A DNA stretch of 64,000 bases from Sphagnum compactum (lineage: Eukaryota; Bryophyta; Sphagnopsida; Sphagnales), in assembly GCA_965153455.1 (NCBI GenBank), contig OZ234493.1:20574213-20638212 (forward strand), given 5' to 3'. A program made the position numbers and the translations under genes. Numbering within the stretch: the first letter of the stretch is position 1; every line of letters starts with the position of its first letter. Below the pieces are notes generated by a model. The model had not been told where the DNA came from. It did no database searches and saw nothing but the letters and a program-made list of their open reading frames with translations. This document shows, in pieces, positions 36,117-54,078 of this stretch.

Positions 36117-37351
36117 GTAGTGGTGTGTGGTGAAATGTATGGAACGGTTGAAAGCACTACATCTATCATTATAAGATAATTTTGTGCAACTATTAGAAAA
36201 CACTTAAAACATTTGGTGATAGAAAGATGACATCAAATTCTAAGAAGAATGGCATATGAGTTTGAAGAACTTCAAAGCACACCTTATATTTTTGGGGCAG
36301 TTAATGGTAACCACATCCTAATTATTGCACCACTTATAAATCCAACTTTTTACTATTGTTGAAAGGGGTTATATTCAACTTTACTACAAGGTGTGGTTGA
36401 TGAAAGTGTAAGTTTTGGGACTATGATTTTGGATGGGCTAGTTGTTGCCATAATTAAACATTATTCCAAAAATTTAACACTAGCAAAAAAATAATGAAAG
36501 GCACATTTTTCCATTTAAATTGATTAGAGATGCAACCTACCCAATGAGGTCATGGTTGTACTCACCATTCAAGGGTGAAAAAGAAGGATTACCAAAAGCA
36601 AAAACATATTGGAACTTCATACAACTTAATACTTAGATGGCAGTGGAAAGGGTTTTTGGAGTTTTGAAAGGACATTGGAAGATCCTATTGAAGATGTTAG
36701 ATATACCATTATGAAATATACCAAATGTGGTTATGGCTTACATTTGGGTGCCTCCATGCTAATAAGAGCCACACATGCCCACTTATGTGATTTTTATTTC
36801 AAAATATTCTTATAATATTTTTGGAATCTTTTGTTTGAAGTTGAAAAAAATCAAATTTGACTTAATAAGATGTTGTAATATATTATTATGTAAGTATTTG
36901 TTCAAAGAACTTCCCCCAAAATATGTCATGTTTAGAAATATCGCTAAAAATAGGAATGGTTATACTGTTTAATTAACACTAGTTCTAGTGTTTAATGAGT
37001 GTTTTAAAATATTCTATCTTCATCAATTTCATTTCAAATTATAACACATGTTTCCATAATAAATTAAAAATATTTTCATATAAACAAATGAAAGACTTGC
37101 AATATTAATATAGTTTTTGAAACAAAAACATGAAAAATTAAGCATTGGTTACACGTCTTGTGGTTCCTATTATTGTGAATGCACCCATTTGTCTTCATAA
37201 CCTATGCAATATCCATGGAAATCAATTTGACATGGAATGGGCTCAAGAAGCTAAACAAACAATGCAAATGGAAAACAATTATCTCCTTCAACAAATTCAA
37301 CACAAGGACATGTTTCATATCGCAAAACAAGTTATCAAAGAAATGTGCTAA
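36117..37351 (+). pseudogene. PIF/Harbinger (HARBI1-like) transposase pseudogene
   Basis: The frame starting at 36117 gives VESTTSIIIR, FEELQSTPYIFGAVNGNH, APLINPTFYYC and KGLYSTLLQGVVDES, matching the DDE region of Harbinger transposases (family GAIDGSH... KG.YS...QGVVD). Three in-frame stops interrupt it (36177-36179, 36228-36230, 36360-36362). After frame changes, RDATYPMRSWLYSPFKG (about 36506-36575) and MAVERVFGVLKGHWKILLK (about 36635-36690) follow, the latter carrying the final catalytic Glu. The C-terminus (LHNLCNIHGNQFDMEW) resumes at 37145-37351 after about 400 bp of unrelated sequence, possibly an old intron or insertion. The first catalytic Asp codon is AAT (36303-36305). The N-terminal part is missing. 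Clearly inactive. Confidence 0.85.
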
Positions 37352-39349
37352 TTGAAGGCATTATTCAAGGAGAAGAAAGGGAAGAAGAACACAATTGAAC
37401 AAAGAAGGGGAAGAAGATGAAAATATTGAAGGCACATCAAAACCAAATAAAAATATAGAAATCATAATTTTAAAATGTTGTTAAAAGCCACACAAGCTCA
37501 TGAATTATTAGCCAACGCATTTTATGGCAATAAATGCATAATAAACTTTAATTTTTGGGAAAAAAACCATTACTTTATTAAAAAAAGGAACTTTTATAGG
37601 TGAACATTGTATTTTTTTTCATTTTTCTTTGGTTTAGTAATGTGTCATGAACCACAAACATGAAGCCTTATGGCCATTGAAAAATTGTACATTATATATT
37701 TTATGCACATTGAATTTATTTAATTTTCTTCATCTAACCATTGGATCAAGCTTAACTTTGATTCAAAATGAGCTTTGAATTCCAAAATGTTGTCATGCAC
37801 ATTTCAAATTATTATTTTTTATATTTAGAATTTTCAAAAGATGTCATCATGATTTCAACTTAATGCATACCTCTCACATTTGTTACACATCACTTTTTTG
37901 GGTGAAAAGTGGTGAAAAATGGCTCATATGTAGTGTTTTTTCACCCAATGCATAAAACCCATAAATATAGGATGAAAACTAAGGAACAAGATTTTCATTT
38001 ATACCATTAAGTATACGTCTAGGAATTGTGTTGCATGATGTTAGGGGGTTGAATGACCTCATAGTGATTCAAAAATTATGACAAATGTAAAGATCAAATT
38101 CTTAGTTTAGACATTTTATTGTTCCAAAAACACAAACTTCATGGAGATAAAGCAAAATCATACATCTAGGTCATCATTAATACAACAATGCCAAGGGGTG
38201 GTTCATGAAAGTTGACTTAAGATACTCCAATCATGAGGAAGGGGTTGGTAAAAGAGGGGTTCATACATTGGTGTTAAAAAGGAGAAGTGCAAAAAAACAC
38301 ATTTTTTGAATGGATTTTCAACAAAAAAATTTCAACTTTTAAATGGTCTTAAATTTAATTGATGTATATCAATATCATTAACCACAAAAAAATTATTACA
38401 AAATTCCATTTGCAACCCTAGTTTTGAAATATATTTGTAATTTTTCATACTTTATGACGTATTTATTTCGACACCAATATACTTCATGTGTTCAAATTTG
38501 TAAATGTTTGTTGAATTTCCTTTTTAAATAAACTAGTTTAAGTTTAAAGCTAAGGCAATATATTCGAAATGAGTAAAAAAATCCAAGATGCGATGTCCAC
38601 ATGTACCAAAAGAAACCAAATGTGAAATTTATGTTTTTGTGACTATAACTTTTGGGGGGCATAGTGTGTTTTCACCCCATTTCCCCTTCCTCTTGGTAGG
38701 ATGCATCTTGCCTTGGGGAATACCCACATTCTTGCACATGCGTCCATGTGGCTACCTTTGCAAGATGGACCAACTATAATGGTCCTTCACCAAGAATTAA
38801 AACATTCCTAGTTTTAGTTTTCATAAGAAGGTGGGCACCCTTAGGCTCGATCCTTACATTATGTAAGCCAGGTTTTGATATCTGAATCATATTCTACTTG
38901 TCTCTAAAGGTGATCTTCAATCATTTATATGCATCTTGGAACCAATCAAGCCAAAAACCATAACTGCCCTTCCTTGAATTTGTAAAATATGTGTTTGATA
39001 GCCCCTTACATTTGTTAATCCCTTACAATTTGCCTATTATTTTGGTAGATCTTTTGCCTTATTGACTCTTGCCATGAATGGTTTAGCCACCTGAGTTTCA
39101 AGAATAATGTTAAAGTTTCCACTATCTTGTGGTGCCTTTTTATCCTCTTGAATATCTAAAATTACATCCAAACCTTCCTTTGAGTTGATGCATTATCTAC
39201 CAAGGTTTTTGGATCTTGTTCTCCACAAATATAAAATTGTAATGAAGAAGGAGGAATGGGGATGTGGGATTCTTCAACAATAGCTTCCATAGTTTAAATG
39301 TTTATTGGCTCTCACCATTGCTTGCACTACAACCATTTGCATCATGTTG

Positions 39350-39620
39350 TAGTTCTTTATTCACTTGTTGAATTACACCTTATCACTCTTTAATAGATGG
39401 CTCCACAACCCCTTTTCTTTTAGTCGTTGTTTATATACCTTTTGACAACCCTAGCAAATTAGTTGATGGTTCCCATACTGGCTATAATTTTTCTTTCTTC
39501 CTTTTGTTTTTCCTTCTATTCACTATTATAGTAAAACCTTCTTCGCTTATCAATTACTTGCCCTTTTCACCTCTTGGTGCTTTTGCTTTACTAGGTTGCC
39601 CATTGCAACTTACAACCCTT
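39350..39620 (-). mobile_element. Second LINE ORF1 fragment
   Basis: The minus strand gives GNGQPSKAKAPRGEKGK, then ISEEGFTIVNRRKNKRKKEK, a typical C-terminal end of plant LINE ORF1 proteins (the EEGFT.V basic tail). It lies immediately 3' of the larger LINE relic in the same orientation, so it is either a second truncated copy or a rearranged piece of the same element. Stops are present. Confidence 0.5.
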
Positions 39621-39659
39621 TTTATTTTATTTTATTTATTTATTTTGGCACAAATGGAA

Positions 39660-41990
39660 AATCCATTGCAAAAATGAACCAACACATGGAGAAAGGAAAA
39701 GTGGATGGGAACACCCAACCCTGACCCAACCCAAAAAAACATTACCACGTAAAACTATTGTTAATGGGTAGTTGGTAGCACCATCTTATCCTCTTGTCAT
39801 CATGTGCACAAATAATAGGATGCATACCCCAAACTTCATGAAACACCTTAAATAATTTGGTTTCATCTTCGGGATGTTTCTTGATCAATTACAAAATATG
39901 ATGCCATTCTAATTTACCATAGTCCACAAGCCCTTTCCACATCAATTTTCTCAACTTAAAATCATGCCATTTATTCTTATTGTAGTCATTTCTTTCAATC
40001 CAAATGGACCACAATGTCACACTACGAAGTAATGTCCACAATGAACTATATCTCCTAAGTTTAGTAGGAAGCATTTTGTTAAATAAACATGTTTTAAGTT
40101 CAAAGCCTTCTAAATGTTAATGATGTGCAGTGACATTATTAATTGATATAGGAAAGAAAAGGCTATTTCCCAACCTTTTTTGGTCATAGGACAAAGCCAA
40201 AATCTATGAGTAATATAGATTGAGGCATTGAAAAATCACAAGATGGGCAATCAATCCTACTGTTTGGATTAATTTTGGCTCGAGCCATGTGTTTACCATG
40301 AAAGTTTGGTGCCACATAAAAAAAATAAAACCAAATTATTTTTTTGGCTTTTCTTTTTATCTAGACATCCTTCCATTTTAATTGGAAGCGTGGTGAGAGT
40401 ACCTACTACCATTTCTCATGTACATTATGAATGAATTTTTTTATTGAATTTTGTGGCTGCCTTCCTAACTTAACAACATATTTTGTCAACTCAAGTTGGC
40501 CATTCTAATTCAAGAACTCAAAGATAAATCTTTAAATGCACCATTAAACGTTTTAAGGGTTGTGCCATGTGCACCAACTTTGCCCCTGATTCAAATTTTC
40601 TTCAAAGTGCCTATAAGTGCCATCCTTTCTTTCAAAAATATTTGTAGACTTCAATTATGATTCCATCTAGGCTTAAAGATTTCCCATTGGCCAAGGCTTT
40701 CGTTACTAAATATAGTTCTTCCTTAGATAATGGCTTCGCTAAATAACCATTTTATGGTCTTTAATAATTATGTGGGATGGAATTAAAAACTCTAGTCTAT
40801 CTTAACTTCAATTGGTTGGGGGACTTTTTTTTTGCCATATACAAGTTGTTATAGAAGTTACAACATATATATTTTAATTATTTTTAATTTGTTACCACCT
40901 TTTCGCTTTCATCCTTAAGGGTAGTATTCAAGGTTTTACTAGTCCTAAATTTACCAATTGAGAAAAAATCTTTGCATATGGTGTTATCGTTCTACTTCCA
41001 TTTGAATTTGGCACAAAAGTGGACATTCATTTTCCAAAATGAATGCTTTGGGGGTAGCTTCAATTAGATCAACCACACAAGAGTCTGGGAGGTGGTATGA
41101 CCTAACCCCATTTCCTTTTGTTGCATATTGAAGGACTTGATTGGACTTGCCATGAGGGAAACTAATAGGGATGTCAATCGTGTCCAACCTTGCTAAAATT
41201 CTTTCTCCATCGTTTCTTTGGTTATCCCATGACTATCGTAAACTTCCAATTATCCTTTGAGGTTCTTGTACATCCAATGTTTTTTTAGAACCTTCTAGGA
41301 AAACAATTCGTTTTCAGAGATGACTTTTTTGCATTGTGATGATTTGTTGTCCAAACGTTCCATCGTGTCTAAATCTGCACAAAGGATCCGTTCACAATTT
41401 CTTGGAAGTTCTCCCTTTAAAAGTTCTCACAATTTTGCTCTTTCTATTGAATTATTTGGTACATATATGTTAATTATGCTTAAATCACCACATGGGAGTC
41501 CTTTAAGGTAGACTCATGCAACTTGTCCCCTTCTTTTTGCGTGTCATTTTCTTTGGGCTTAATGTTTCTCTCACTAAAATTATCCCATATATTTTCTTTT
41601 TCTAACTAATCCACACCCCCTTGCTCATTGATCTTCTTTGCTCCCACTTTGGCTTTAGCTAAGGTAAGACAATCTTTGACACAATTGAAAGCTTTGAGAC
41701 AAAATTTGTATGATTGGAACATAATCATAATTGATCAACATAATGGAAGATCCCCCATTAACTTCATTTTTCACCTCTAGAGTTATTTCCCACCCATTCC
41801 CAACTTCCAAGACTATGCAATACCTTTGCTTAGTTGATTGGAGAGTTCATTTGTCAAATCCCAACAATCTCCCCAAGTTAGAGGCAATTTCCCATCCCAC
41901 TCCCTTAAATTCCACTTCAAATTTTCGCAAGGTGACTCATGTTGGGATTTTCATTGCCATCGTTGGAAGATGCATTATTCCCAACTTGTT
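39660..41990 (-). mobile_element. Degenerate plant L1-type LINE (non-LTR retrotransposon)
   Basis: Read on the minus strand, 5' to 3': an ORF1 segment (about 41960-41700; VGWEIASNLGRLLGFDK, QRYCIVLEVGNGWEITLEV, INYDYVP) like the plant DUF4283/zf-CCHC protein; an endonuclease segment (41500-41300; INIYVPNNSIERAKL, ELLKGELPRNCERIL) and its end (41260-41150; WDNQRNDGERILARLD); the start of reverse transcriptase (40745-40655; LSKEELYLVTKALANGKSLS followed by LDGIIIEVYKYF); zf-RVT (about 40310-40145; HRFWLCPMTKKGWEIAFS); and the C-terminal tail (40074-39889; LWSIWIERNDYNKNKW). Stops and frameshifts are frequent. At 2.3 kb, against about 6 kb usual, most of the RT is deleted and the endonuclease GDFN motif is lost. 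Confidence 0.8.
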
Positions 41991-41999
41991 TTGAAAGGG

Positions 42000-48999
<7,000 letters not shown>

Positions 49000-49379
49000 G
49001 AATCATCCATGTAGGTGTAACTCTCTAACCATAATTTCCCCTTCGTAAGGTGATGATGGGTTCTTCTCTTTCGTCTAGGGTTTCATTGCACTGGGTCTTG
49101 ACCCCGGTAATCTCCAGAGCTTTCCTGTGTTGAAGCGCTCTTCGGTGGAGCTTGACAGACATTGCTTTCTTGAAGGCGGTGGGTGGCTTCTGTGCAGCTG
49201 TAGTGTGTGCATCGAACCCTGCTAGTTTCATTTGGAAGTGGGTTTCTTCTGTGGATTCGAGAATTGGGAAGTATCAAACCGAAGCTCTGCTCTTGAATCA
49301 ACGGAGTGTGGTGGCTGCTGGTCTGGGGCAGGAGGAGTGAGCAGGAGGCGGCTGAAGCGTGCCTACGTGGGGTGCAGGG
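49000..49379 (+). promoter_or_regulatory. BUD20 5' leader and promoter region
   Basis: GC content rises sharply at about 49020 relative to the AT-rich flank. A telobox-like TAGGGTTT occurs near 49076 and another TTTAGGGTTTTGG at about 49635 inside intron 1; such motifs are frequent in plant translation and ribosome-biogenesis genes. A short upstream ATG frame begins near 49053. Both strands are open over long stretches, but no protein family is recognisable. The transcription start is not determined. Confidence 0.4.
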
Positions 49380-52085
49380 ATGGGGAGGTGTCCTAATCAT
49401 AAGAACAGCCATGGGAAGCATTATTCCCACAAGACAGCACGGAGAGCAAAGTTTCTGGTCAAAGATATCCTTGCAACTTCTTCACCTGTTTCCCTCTATC
49501 TTCTCTTCTCTAAGGCCTACTCTTCTTCTTCTTCTTCTTCTTCTATGCTGCAGATTATGCATCCAGAGAAATGTTCGACACAATTTCTCAGTCGCTGAGG
49601 TTTATGTTCTGACTGTCTCAAAGACTGCTTTGGTTTAGGGTTTTGGAGGTCATAATTAGGGTTTATGTTCTGTCAATTGTGTTCAGTTCTCTTCGATAAG
49701 TCTGGTGGGTCGATCCAGATCTCTTGATCCACATGGTCTTTCTCTCGGTATAGTGATTCTTTGTATTGCAACTTGAATGTAACAATTTGCTTGTACTTTT
49801 CTCATAGATTTGTGTTTTGGGAGGCTGTAGGTTTTTGGGTTTAAGGTTTGGGGTTTGATATCAATCTGCATTTATCAAAATCAAAACTGCAAATTAACTT
49901 GGCAACTTTATCCTTGCAAAGAGAATGCGTGTTAAAGAGATGGACCCCCCTCGTCTTTTTATTAAATTGGAGCTTTAAATCCAGTGACATTGTAGTCTCA
50001 ATCAACTTAAAGTGATGATGATTTTACTATTGTTATCACATGTTACTGATCATTGCTAATTCTGGTTGAAAACTTAGAGAGAGTATTGATTGGTTTGAGT
50101 GATGCTTCTGACTTGAATTAGGATTTCACAAGTCCCATTCTAGTACAAACCTTGACACAAAATGATCACGAGATGACTTGATCCACACAGAGCTTCGCAA
50201 AGTTGATGTACCAAGGACACAAGAACCCAATTCTGATCTTCCTGGTTTAGGCCAATTTTACTGCCTACATTGCGAGTAAGTCTCTCTTCTTGTACTCTGG
50301 ACAATGGAAATGACATATACACTTTGTGTTGAGAAGGTGTGAGAATAGTTCTCATCTGGTGTTTGGACATTGCTTTGATTAATGTTGGGTAGCATAGATT
50401 TCAAAGACTAAGCAAGAACAGCAATGCTAAACACATTGGTTTGATTTTCAGTCGCTACTTCAACAATGCTTCTGTTCGAGATGATCACTACAAGACAAAG
50501 AAGCACAAAAAAAGGTATCATATATCTACATGCAGCCCCACTCTCTCGTTTTATTGCAGCTGTTTGATTTCTCAGCTTTTTATGCAAAGAATAACCTATC
50601 AAATCTGAAAGCTTGAATGAGATTTCCAGCGACACAAGTTTTTTGTAGGATGCTTGAGTTGCACCATTGCAGGTTTTTGTTGGTTTAGAGGACAACCTTT
50701 AACTTCAGATTTGTTTGGTTATAGACTAAGGACAGGTTAATGTTCATGTAGTTTTTCCATAGATTCTAGGTAGCAGAAGCTTTAGATTATTCTTCTGGAC
50801 TAGGTTTCCTGATGGATAACTTGTTCCTCAGATTCAATTATCAGTCTAGGCAGGCAATCAGTATCCCTATTTGTTGTAATTGTGTGGTCTGTTTCACTAA
50901 GTTCTACCTGCTTATCAATTATGAGTTTGGTGTTTGAAATGTGTTATGAAGTCTAAATGCTTTTCCTGTTTTCCTTCTAATTTATCTTCAAATAGAAGGT
51001 TCATGAATGGCATGTTCGGTCCTCACCCCTGATTTCCCTGACTTCATGTACCTAGATTTTATTGGTGCTGACACATACCCCAAATCATCCTGTAAGCTCA
51101 ATCAGTTCTCCGAAGATGACAGGGTTACTCCTCAAAGGTAGCGTCAAAATAAACCAGACCAGAGATTTGCTTAACAAAGAAAGATTTATGTTTGGTGTTT
51201 CCACCTTTGGAATCTTCAAAATGATTATTTCAAGGGCTTCTGGATTCTGAGTACAGGCACTTGAAAACTGACTTTGTCCTCAGAGATCATGATCATAAGG
51301 TTGTTTGTGTTGTTTCTCTCTCCTGTTCCTGATATTGAGTCATGTTGAGCTAGCTGGCATCATGGCTGAGTCTTCCATTTACTGACAGTCTTGTGACATT
51401 GACCCTCCACCCACTGCCAGGAGATGATGAAGTCAGTAGGGATGTCATGGTAGTACGTCACTACCATGCATGTTGATATTGAAGGCACTGAATATGAATG
51501 TGTGACCGTTGCTATCATTCAAACTGTGCCTCAATTGCTTTGGGTTTTGTAGGGTTCAACCTCCTTTGTTTCCAGTTTGCTGATCTGTTTTTGATTCTTA
51601 AATATCTTTAACCTTATTATCAGATTAGCTCTTGGTTCCTATTACCAATGATGATGAAGATATTTTTTCATCATGTGAGGGAACATCTGGGCAGTAATTT
51701 CAGAGTGTCTGAACTCCCAGCACCTGATTCTGTAGTTAGAACTGGCATTTCTGATCATGTGGATTCTTGTGGCTGTAGCAGTAGTTCATGAGGATGTTAC
51801 TTTTGCCTTAGTGCCATGTCCTGGTCACTGGGGTATCATCCTGCATCCTCCCAGTCATTGTTTTCCAGTATGTTTTGCTTCCATGAGCTAGAAACATACT
51901 CTACACAATGTACTGGTAAGCAATTAACTGATTGAAGTTCAATGTTTTTGTTGAGAGTGTGCAGGGTGAAAATGATGGATGGTGCTGCCCCACACAATCA
52001 AATTGATGCAGAGGTTGCAGCAGGCATGGGTCGTCCAGATAATGGGCCTAGATTACAAGTGGAGGATCCAGCTATGACCTTGTGA
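49380..52085 (+). CDS. BUD20: BUD20/ZNF593-type C2H2 zinc-finger protein, 4 coding exons, 124 aa
   Basis: Known role: yeast Bud20 and human ZNF593 bind late pre-60S particles and assist nuclear export of the large subunit. Exons: 49380-49464, 50170-50275, 50452-50514, 51965-52085 (stop TGA); total 375 nt with matching phases. The N-terminus has the family's basic segment (HYSHKTARRAKFLVKG). Residues 55-85 (GQFYCLHCDRYF...RDDHYKTKKHKKR) form a C60-x2-C63-x12-H76-x5-H82 zinc finger. The tail IDAEVAAGMGRPDNGPRL is the conserved plant C-terminus. Length suits the family (human 134 aa). The ATG (G at -3 and +4) gives an N-terminus, MGRCPNHK, like other plant members. Intron 1 is U12-type. Introns 2 (176 nt) and 3 (1450 nt) are GT-AG. 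Confidence 0.95.
49465..50169 (+). other. U12-type AT-AC intron (intron 1 of the BUD20 homologue)
   Basis: The 5' splice site reads AAAG|ATATCCTTGC, a perfect minor-class ATATCCTT donor. The branch site CCTTGAC (branch A at 50155) fits the U12 consensus TTCCTTRAY and lies 14 nt before the 3' end GATCAC|GAG, inside the 10-20 nt window of U12 introns. Splicing here alone joins FLVK to GDDLIHTELRK in frame, as in homologues. No usable GT donor preserves the conserved protein. A (CTT)n tract occupies 49521-49544. Confidence 0.92.
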
Positions 52086-53438
52086 ACCATGACATGAATT
52101 CTGTGGTTTAAAGAATGTTCCACGATAACCAAAGAGTAAATCCAGTGTAGTCATAGTGGTATTGTCACCCTGAGCTTGACATGTTGCAGGTTTAGTTTTG
52201 ACCTCTCAAAGTCTTTTTCTTTGATGAAGAAACAGTGAAGTTGTTGCGTCAATCCACCCTGTTTGATCCTCGGATTTGACAGAGACCACCAGTAAATCCT
52301 TCAGAGGCACTGAGCAGAAAAAGCAGTGTATTCATAGTGCAGAGATAACTGAACATGACCTTTAGATCTGAATGTTACAACAATCAGGGGTGTGGAGTAG
52401 GGAATTGGCACCTTGATCTTGGACACAATGGAGGAGGTCTTGGCTTTGTTGCAGGAGCTACCAAGTTGGGTCTGATAGGAAGGCGTTGCACATGAAATCT
52501 ATGCTATGCACAATCTCTGTAGAATGCTCTCCAGTCATTGATTGGTACAGCAGCAGAGTACAATGCCAACAATTTATCAAATTTAATAGACATCTGGAAT
52601 CTCGACACTAGAGAACTGTTCAAAATGTGGCTGTACTGTGTGACATGTGGCATCCTTTGTTGCTGCTGTCTTAGATGTATCTTGACACATCCTTCATTGA
52701 TTGATTGTTTCTTTAGAGACTAAGTGTTTGATGTATCCTTAATGGGTGGATTGTTTCTTGTGAGACAAACATGAAAAGGCATTTACAGGATTTATGAGGA
52801 AAGAGCATCACAGAGCAAGTAGTTGTACCATGTCCTTGACTGCAGAAAAAGCAACTGCAAGTGTGTTACAGGCACACAATCAATGTGATGGTGTCTTACA
52901 TTGTGCCGCTTAGTTTGAACAAGTTTGGATGTGTGGGACATGATAGGAGGAGGCACATGATAGGACCAGATTGTGGGAGCATAAACCAGGCCTTGAATGG
53001 TGGAAACTGACAACCCAGAACCTGGATCACCTGGACATTGCCAAACCCGATAAAGTATGTATCTGCAACACCGAGGTGTGGATGTTCATAAGAATTGATA
53101 ATTATGGTGTGTATTTTGTTGGTTTAAACTCATACAAAGAGAGCTCTGCTCACCTGCTTGTTTCAAATTGTCCAATAATTCTTAAGTAGCAAGTGGTTTT
53201 GTGGTATTACTGGATTTCTTTGGGAAAACACAGGGACATGTTTTCTCTCTTGACAAAAGGGTCATGCAAAGAGCATATTTTCTTCCTAGTGGTCACTGGG
53301 GCCCAGTCCAGTGAGTGACCGGAACAATTTAGTAGAAAAGGCCTCATTGAAAATCTGTTGATGAATTCGCTATCTGTAATTTGGTGGTACACCCTAGACA
53401 TTGTGTGCTTAGAGCAGCCGCAATGGTATAATGCATTA
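52086..53438. other. BUD20 3' UTR and downstream sequence
   Basis: The first few hundred bases probably include the BUD20 3' UTR; no clear polyadenylation signal could be placed. No further exon consistent with the family was found. Confidence 0.45.
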
Positions 53439-53760
53439 GAGCAACTCCACTGGTGCGGAGTACGCGACCTGCAAATTAAAATTGGATGAAGAAAAGTCAA
53501 AACATGCTGGTTTGGCTCAGCAAAATGGTTTTGGCCCCGCATTTTTGCAGTTTGCTGACGCTGATAAAAGGCCAAGCAAAGCCTAACACCTGCTCTTGAT
53601 TGGGTAGATAGTTTGATTGATCCAAGTGGGTTGCAGTAGTCTCCCACCTATTTGCAGTCCCGTTTTAGTTTTATGGCTGGGGTAGAATAAGTAAATAACT
53701 AAACTTGGATATAAGAAATATTTGTGTAAGGTCACACATTGAGCACTCCTGGAGATGCTC
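53439..53760. mobile_element. Tourist-like MITE (family B), copy 2
   Basis: Ends GAGCAACTCC and GGAGATGCTC are inverted repeats. The flanks TTA and TTT fit a decayed 3-bp duplication. Length is 322 bp. The interior (GGATGAAGAAAAGTCAAAAC, TGCTGGTTTGGCTCAGCAAA) is the reverse complement of the core of copy 1. A further partial terminus, AGAGCAGCCGCAATGG, sits at 53411, suggesting nested insertion. Confidence 0.7.
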
Positions 53761-54043
53761 TTTATATGGCATGAACACACTAATTTGGGTGGAAGTACAA
53801 GCTTTGAAAAGCATGTAATCGGAGTTTGGATGTGGGTTAATATGGACCCAATATAGAGTGCTCTCCAAGAGGGTCAATAAATGTTTTTGGCTTTTGGTTG
53901 GCTGGTCATAGTTATTTTCCCATTCTTAAATGATCTTTGAATTTATATTATCCAATATTTCATATTTATGAGTGCGGATGGGGAAATGGGTAATACTACT
54001 CTATGTTGAAAATGGTAAAGAGTTATAGAGGTCCAAATAGAGG

Positions 54044-54078
54044 GGGTTTGGGTTTAGGGTTTAGGGTTTAAGGTTTAG
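54044..54078. repeat. Interstitial telomere-like TTTAGGG run
   Basis: About four consecutive plant-type telomere units, two perfect (TTTAGGG) and the outer ones altered (TTTGGG, TTTAAGG). Confidence 0.85.

Noticed and set aside
49025-49430. Minus-strand frames of 68 and 115 codons over the BUD20 leader
   Set aside because: They arise in GC-richer DNA open on both strands, lack family motifs and oppose the supported gene.
51000-51300. Open stretch reading FMYLDFIGADTYPK...FSEDDRVTPQ with a splice-like border
   Set aside because: It lies inside BUD20 intron 3; including it would break the conserved KHKKR-VKMM junction. It has no family resemblance.
51640-51790. Open frame MMMKIFFHHVREHLGSNFRV... 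in BUD20 intron 3
   Set aside because: No homology and not needed for the complete, in-phase four-exon BUD20 model.
52220-52280. Possible extra BUD20 exon (KLLRQSTLFDPRI)
   Set aside because: The family C-terminus already ends with a stop at 52083-52085, just after the conserved GMGRPDNGP tail.
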